From positions 1-50,845 of the forward strand of contig NZ_NUQE01000021.1 in the NCBI RefSeq assembly GCF_002582035.1: a stretch of DNA of 50,845 bases, given 5' to 3'. Shown here in pieces: positions 47,284 to 50,845 of the stretch. Below the pieces are notes generated by a model that did no database searches, had not been told where the DNA came from, and worked only from the letters and a program-made list of their open reading frames with translations. This DNA is from Bacillus pseudomycoides (GTDB lineage: Bacteria; Bacillota; Bacilli; Bacillales; Bacillaceae_G). A program made the position numbers and the translations under genes. How positions within the stretch are numbered: position 1 is the stretch's first letter; each line of letters begins with the position of its first letter.

Positions 47284-48192
47284 CTAATCAAGTAATAAAT
47301 CAGACTTAAATACGATTACAGCATTTCCTGCAATTCTTACTTCCTCTGGCTCCTGATTACAAATTTTCACTTGAACATCAATGATACCCGCCCGTTTTAT
47401 AGCTTCGCCCTGCACTGCTTTAAAACTAAATAAAGTATTATCATGTTTGACAAGTCTATGATGTATCAAGTATGCGCCTAAAGGACCGTTCGCATTACCT
47501 GTAACAGGGTCTTCGTTAATACCAATTGCAGGAGCAAACATTCTTCCATGAATTAAAATATCAGAGTCGGGAGCATTAATCGTAAACACATAGAAACCAT
47601 TGCAATTAATTAATCCACTGACTTTTGTGAGTAAATCCATATTAGGGTTTAATTGGTTAAGAAGTTCCGAATTTTTAATTCCAATCATCACCTTAGAATG
47701 CCCGGTTGAAACGATTTGTACTGGACAATCTTCTAATAAATCATTTTCACTAATATTGAAAGCTGTAAATATATTCTCTAAAGCTACACCTTCAATCACA
47801 GTTTCAAAACTTATACTACCCTGCGTCATAATAATTTTGTAATCATTATCTTCATTAATCACATCGACTGGTAAAATGCCGGCACCAGTTTTATGATAAA
47901 CTTTAACTGTATTTAAACTATTTTCAACTGCACGAGCATAGTGGGCAGCAATCGTCGCATGTCCACAGATAGGGACCTCATGAGTAGGCGTAAAAAAACG
48001 AATATGTACATCAGATTCGTTATTGTCTGATTTAAAGATAAATGCCGTTTCCGAATTGTTAAGCTCTCTAGCAATCCTCTGCATCTCACCCGAGGATAAA
48101 CCATCTGCATTTGTTATTACACCAGCCGGATTACCTGATAATTTTTTCTTCGTAAATGAATCAATTTGATATAATCGGTACTTTCTTGCCAT
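47284..48192 (-). CDS. PhzF family isomerase
   Basis: 302 residues. ATG 48192 (MARKYRLYQIDSFT) is chosen since AAAGGTGG lies 8 nt upstream. Motifs: FTKKKLSGNPAGVI (substrate loop), ELNNSETAFIF with the catalytic Glu, FTPTHEVPICGHATIAAHYA, and GINEDPVTGNANGPLGAYL. These define the diaminopimelate-epimerase-like fold of PhzF. Most members have uncharacterised isomerase or racemase activity, and no phenazine genes are present. It lies between a miniature element at 47012 and IS231-type ends at 48283-48328, so it may be part of a further cassette. Confidence 0.88.
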   Translation of the reverse strand: MARKYRLYQIDSFTKKKLSGNPAGVITNADGLSSGEMQRIARELNNSETAFIFKSDNNESDVHIRFFTPTHEVPICGHATIAAHYARAVENSLNTVKVYHKTGAGILPVDVINEDNDYKIIMTQGSISFETVIEGVALENIFTAFNISENDLLEDCPVQIVSTGHSKVMIGIKNSELLNQLNPNMDLLTKVSGLINCNGFYVFTINAPDSDILIHGRMFAPAIGINEDPVTGNANGPLGAYLIHHRLVKHDNTLFSFKAVQGEAIKRAGIIDVQVKICNQEPEEVRIAGNAVIVFKSDLLLD

Positions 48193-48282
48193 GTCATTTT
48201 CCACCTTTAATATATTTAATTTTTGGTCCTTTATACTATCTTTAATTCTTATTATATTAAAGTTCCCCCGTTGCTTCTATAA

Positions 48283-48328
48283 GGAGCTTGATAGAAATGT
48301 GGCGATACCCCATCACCATCAAGCTAAG
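48283..48328. repeat. Back-to-back IS231-type ends
   Basis: GGAGCTTGATAGAAATG (48283-48299, right-end orientation, decayed) and CATCACCATCAAGCTAA (48311-48327, left-end orientation) are separated by 11 bp (TGGCGATACCC). The context TGGCGATACCCCAT is the same as at 44406-44420. Confidence 0.5.
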
Positions 48329-48358
48329 GTTTTAAATTACCTCTAAGGGGTCACCATA

Positions 48359-48468
48359 CATGCCCATCAAGCTAAAAAGAACGGGCTACCCCAAGACAAT
48401 AAAAACGAGAAAAATGCGCAAAATTTTCGTTCTAGGGGATATTATGAGATCTTAACTTGATGGACATG
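48359..48468. mobile_element. IS231-derived miniature element (MITE), 110 bp
   Basis: Left end CATGCCCATCAAGCTAA (48359-48375) and right end TTAACTTGATGGACATG (48452-48468) are close inverted copies (15 of 17). The interior resembles the complement of the element at 47012, with GAGAAAAATG and CAAAATTTTCGTTCT blocks. No coding capacity. Confidence 0.68.
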
Positions 48469-48478
48469 AGTGGTACCT

Positions 48479-49753
48479 CTATATAGAATGAGATTCTTTA
48501 TTACATAAAACTTGTACTTCATTTGTTTTAAAACGTAGTACAGGATGCAGACATACGAGGATACCTACTGTCATAGTAGCAACTCCTGATAGCAAAATAG
48601 TATAAGAGGCTCCTATATATTCTCCAAATAAACCGCCTAGATAAATTCCTATAGGATAACCCAAACCGCCAATTAACCCGTATACTCCAAACACTCGTCC
48701 ACGAAACTCATTAGACACCAACCTTTGTCTTAACGTAGGCGCAACAATATTATAAGGAGCATATACTATTCCGCCTAAAAACATAGAAATATATAAGATA
48801 TAAACGCTTGAGAAGAAAGACAAGATAACAGGTACAACTCCCCATAAGGTAATAACAAGTCCTAATACATATGAGTAAGAATAGTTCTTTTTAAACTTTC
48901 CCCAACAAAAGGATCCTAACAAAGAGCCACAAGCGAAACACGACCACATAAATCCTAATATTTCAGGTCCTGCTTTCACAACCTTATTTATATAAACAGG
49001 CAGCATACTGTCCAAAGGTGCATATGTTAAATTAAACAAAAATGTTACACAAGCAATCATGATTAAAACTGGATAAGTTAGGACATAACGAAATCCATCC
49101 TTTGTATGAGACATAAACTTCTGTAATTTTTCTTTCACAGAGAATGACAACTCTATCTTTTTCATATCTCTGTGGTATACCTCATTAGGAATTGAAAAGT
49201 AGAGAAATGAAGCAAGGAAAAAGCATACAACGTTGATAAATAGCGTGATAGGCGCACCTACCATTGCTGTGCAGAGTCCACCTAAAGCAGGTCCAAATAA
49301 ACTCCCGATTTGGCCAGTCATAGTTACAACAGCATTTCCAGCTTCAAGTTCTTCCTTATCAACAAAAGAGGGCAAAATAGATGAAGTACCAATAGTAGTA
49401 AAAGAGGATAATATTCCATTTATAAATACGATTATAATGATGAAAGGAACAGTGAGAACATCTAACCAGTAAAGGATGGGAATAAAGGAAAGAAAAAAGC
49501 CTCTTAAAGCATTTTCCATAATCATGACTGTTCTTCTGTTGTATTGGTCTAGTATCCCCCCTATAAATATACTAGAAATCAATGGAGCAATAGTAGCCAC
49601 TGATAAGACGGTTCCAACAGCTAAAGAAGAGCCTGTTACCTTGTAAACAAAACAAGCTAATGCAATATTGGAGAGTTTTAGACCTAAATTTAAAATTGCT
49701 AATGAATAGAAAAATCTCCTAAAATGTTTATTTTTAAAAAGCTTAGAGTACAT
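48479..49753 (-). CDS. MFS efflux transporter
   Basis: 424 residues, about 12 helices, start ATG 49753 (MYSKLFKNKHFRRFFYSL) after AAGGAGG. An Arg-rich cytoplasmic loop GGILDQYNRRTVMIMENALRG corresponds to MFS motif A. PSFVDKEELEAGNAVVTMTGQIGSLFGPALGGL and NEFRGRVFGVYGLIGGLGYPIG are typical of the MFS_3/enterobactin-exporter-like group (macrolide or siderophore efflux). Substrate unknown. It ends 11 nt from the right end of a miniature element. Confidence 0.85.
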   Translation of the reverse strand: MYSKLFKNKHFRRFFYSLAILNLGLKLSNIALACFVYKVTGSSLAVGTVLSVATIAPLISSIFIGGILDQYNRRTVMIMENALRGFFLSFIPILYWLDVLTVPFIIIIVFINGILSSFTTIGTSSILPSFVDKEELEAGNAVVTMTGQIGSLFGPALGGLCTAMVGAPITLFINVVCFFLASFLYFSIPNEVYHRDMKKIELSFSVKEKLQKFMSHTKDGFRYVLTYPVLIMIACVTFLFNLTYAPLDSMLPVYINKVVKAGPEILGFMWSCFACGSLLGSFCWGKFKKNYSYSYVLGLVITLWGVVPVILSFFSSVYILYISMFLGGIVYAPYNIVAPTLRQRLVSNEFRGRVFGVYGLIGGLGYPIGIYLGGLFGEYIGASYTILLSGVATMTVGILVCLHPVLRFKTNEVQVLCNKESHSI

Positions 49754-49898
49754 GTATTTCCTCCTTATTCCTAGTATTAGAATCATTTTATATAATAAAT
49801 ACTTATTGATAATAATTATAATGTAATCACTAACTAAAATAAACTAATTTAACATAAAATGTAAAATATTTTATGTTTATGTAAATGGGGCCACAACA

Positions 49899-50845
49899 CA
49901 TCACTATCAACCTAAGATAAATTTATATCCATAATTCACAGAAAACGTTATTCTTTTTGTAGAAATATACAGAAAGGATGGCGTTTTTTTTATGAATCTT
50001 TCGATTCGAGATGAATTTCATTTGTTTGCTGAAGAATTACAGCGACATTTATCTCCCGAAACCCTTCAACAACTTGCACAGGAAACAGGTTTTGTAAAAC
50101 GTAAAAGTAAATATGGAGCACGAGATTTGGCTGCTTTATGTATTTGGATCAGTCAACATGTAGCAAGCGATTCTCTCACTCGATTATGTAGTCAACTTTA
50201 TGCGAATACAACTACACTCATGAGTCCAGAAGGACTTAATCAACGTTTTAACCGATGCGCTGTTTTATTCCTACAGTGTGTATTTTCTCGTTTAGTTAAA
50301 AGCCAACTAAACGATTCATCTCAAATTCCAAACCAATACACTTCCTATTTTCAACGTATACGTATTTTAGATGCTACTATTTTTCAAGTACCCAACCATT
50401 TAGCTCCTATTTATCCTGGTTCAGGAGGATGTGCACAAACAGCTGGTATTAAGATTCAACTAGAGTATGATTTACATAGTGGGAAATTCCTCAATTTTCA
50501 AATGGAACCAGGTAAAAATAATGATAAAACCTTTGGTACAAAGTGTTTGGATACCTTACGACCAGGAGATTTATGTATTCGAGATTTAGGATACTTTTCT
50601 CTAAAAGATTTAGACCAGATGGATCAACGAGGGGTATTCTATGTTTCACGATTGAAATTAAATAATAGAGTATATGTGAAAAATGAATCTCCAGAATTCT
50701 TTCGGGATGGGACAGTAAAAAAGCAATCTTTATATGTTTTACTTGACCTTGAAGATATCATGCATCAGATAAAACCAGGAGATACTTATGAAATTCGAAA
50801 TGCCTATGTTGGACAACAAAAATTACCCTCACGAGTTGTAATATA
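49899..50845 (+). mobile_element. Second IS231-like element, left part only
   Basis: The left end CATCACTATCAACCTAA (49899-49915) is a degenerate IS231-type repeat. A transposase gene follows on the plus strand and runs past the end of the window, so the right end is not visible. Confidence 0.65.
49992..50845 (+). CDS. IS231-type transposase, N-terminal part (runs off window)
   Basis: Frame open from ATG 49992 to the window end, 284 residues visible. It begins [20 protein letters not shown], matching MNLSIFDELELFSKELQQHM of the transposase at 44547. The first two catalytic Asp residues are present in [13 protein letters not shown] and [14 protein letters not shown]; the Glu would be beyond the window. 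No stop or frameshift so far. It has GGATGGCG upstream as in the other copy. Sequence differences show it is a distinct IS231 variant. Confidence 0.9.
   Translation, partial: MNLSIRDEFHLFAEELQRHLSPETLQQLAQETGFVKRKSKYGARDLAALCIWISQHVASDSLTRLCSQLYANTTTLMSPEGLNQRFNRCAVLFLQCVFSRLVKSQLNDSSQIPNQYTSYFQRIRILDATIFQVPNHLAPIYPGSGGCAQTAGIKIQLEYDLHSGKFLNFQMEPGKNNDKTFGTKCLDTLRPGDLCIRDLGYFSLKDLDQMDQRGVFYVSRLKLNNRVYVKNESPEFFRDGTVKKQSLYVLLDLEDIMHQIKPGDTYEIRNAYVGQQKLPSRVVI

Noticed and set aside
47284-48192. Phenazine biosynthesis function for PhzF
   Set aside because: No other phz genes; most PhzF-fold proteins in Bacillus are unrelated to phenazine.

Overview
The window looks like chromosome of a Bacillus cereus-group bacterium (B. 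cereus / B. thuringiensis type). It is AT-rich with strong AGGAGG-like ribosome sites and frequent TTG/GTG starts. It carries bacillithiol genes (yojF-bshB2), a spore-type manganese catalase, a bacillolysin, a rifampin phosphotransferase, a UPF0397 ECF transporter and two IS231-type transposase genes. No rRNA, tRNA or CRISPR array was seen.

Layout. 1-5.8 kb: the end of a coiled-coil protein, a GT-D-fold glycosyltransferase, a frameshifted M67 (JAMM) peptidase gene, an unrecognised 407-aa protein, a Cys-rich spore-surface-like protein with a good sigma-K-type promoter, and a DUF1360 membrane protein. This may be a spore-envelope neighbourhood. 5.8-10.3 kb: decayed and orphan genes (yyaL remnant, broken metallophosphatase, GNAT, two unrecognised soluble proteins). 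10.3-18.9 kb: a MarR regulator with paired operators, a Bcr/CflA efflux pump with an operator and a possible leader peptide, MgtC, threonine dehydratase, an ArsB/NhaD permease, YojF and BshB2. 18.9-24.4 kb: DUF2642 protein and Mn catalase, a three-gene ECF transporter, a NUDIX hydrolase. 24.6-30.7 kb: neutral protease, S51 peptidase, GNATs, a GyrI-like protein and small proteins. 31-41.6 kb: rph, a macrolide-type glycosyltransferase, a PadR/HAAS pair, two YdcZ (DMT) proteins divergent from a Crp/Fnr regulator, a PssA-like enzyme and a C45 hydrolase.

41.9-50.8 kb is a mobile zone built on IS231-type ends (CATGCCCATCAAGCTAA and its complement). It holds one nearly complete IS231-like element, the start of a second, two ~100-bp transposase-less miniature elements, loose ends, and a 1.8-kb segment flanked by facing IS231-type ends. 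That segment has no transposase. It carries a protealysin-like M4 protease and a downstream emfourin-like inhibitor, so it reads as a mobile insertion cassette (MIC) that moves a protease/inhibitor pair. This is the most interesting object in the window. GNAT, PhzF and MFS genes fill the rest of the zone.

Three genes (M67 peptidase, metallophosphatase, a small membrane protein) are each broken by what looks like one extra base in a homopolymer run. This could be real decay or base-calling error and should be checked against reads. Family names are from recognised motifs only; no search was run.
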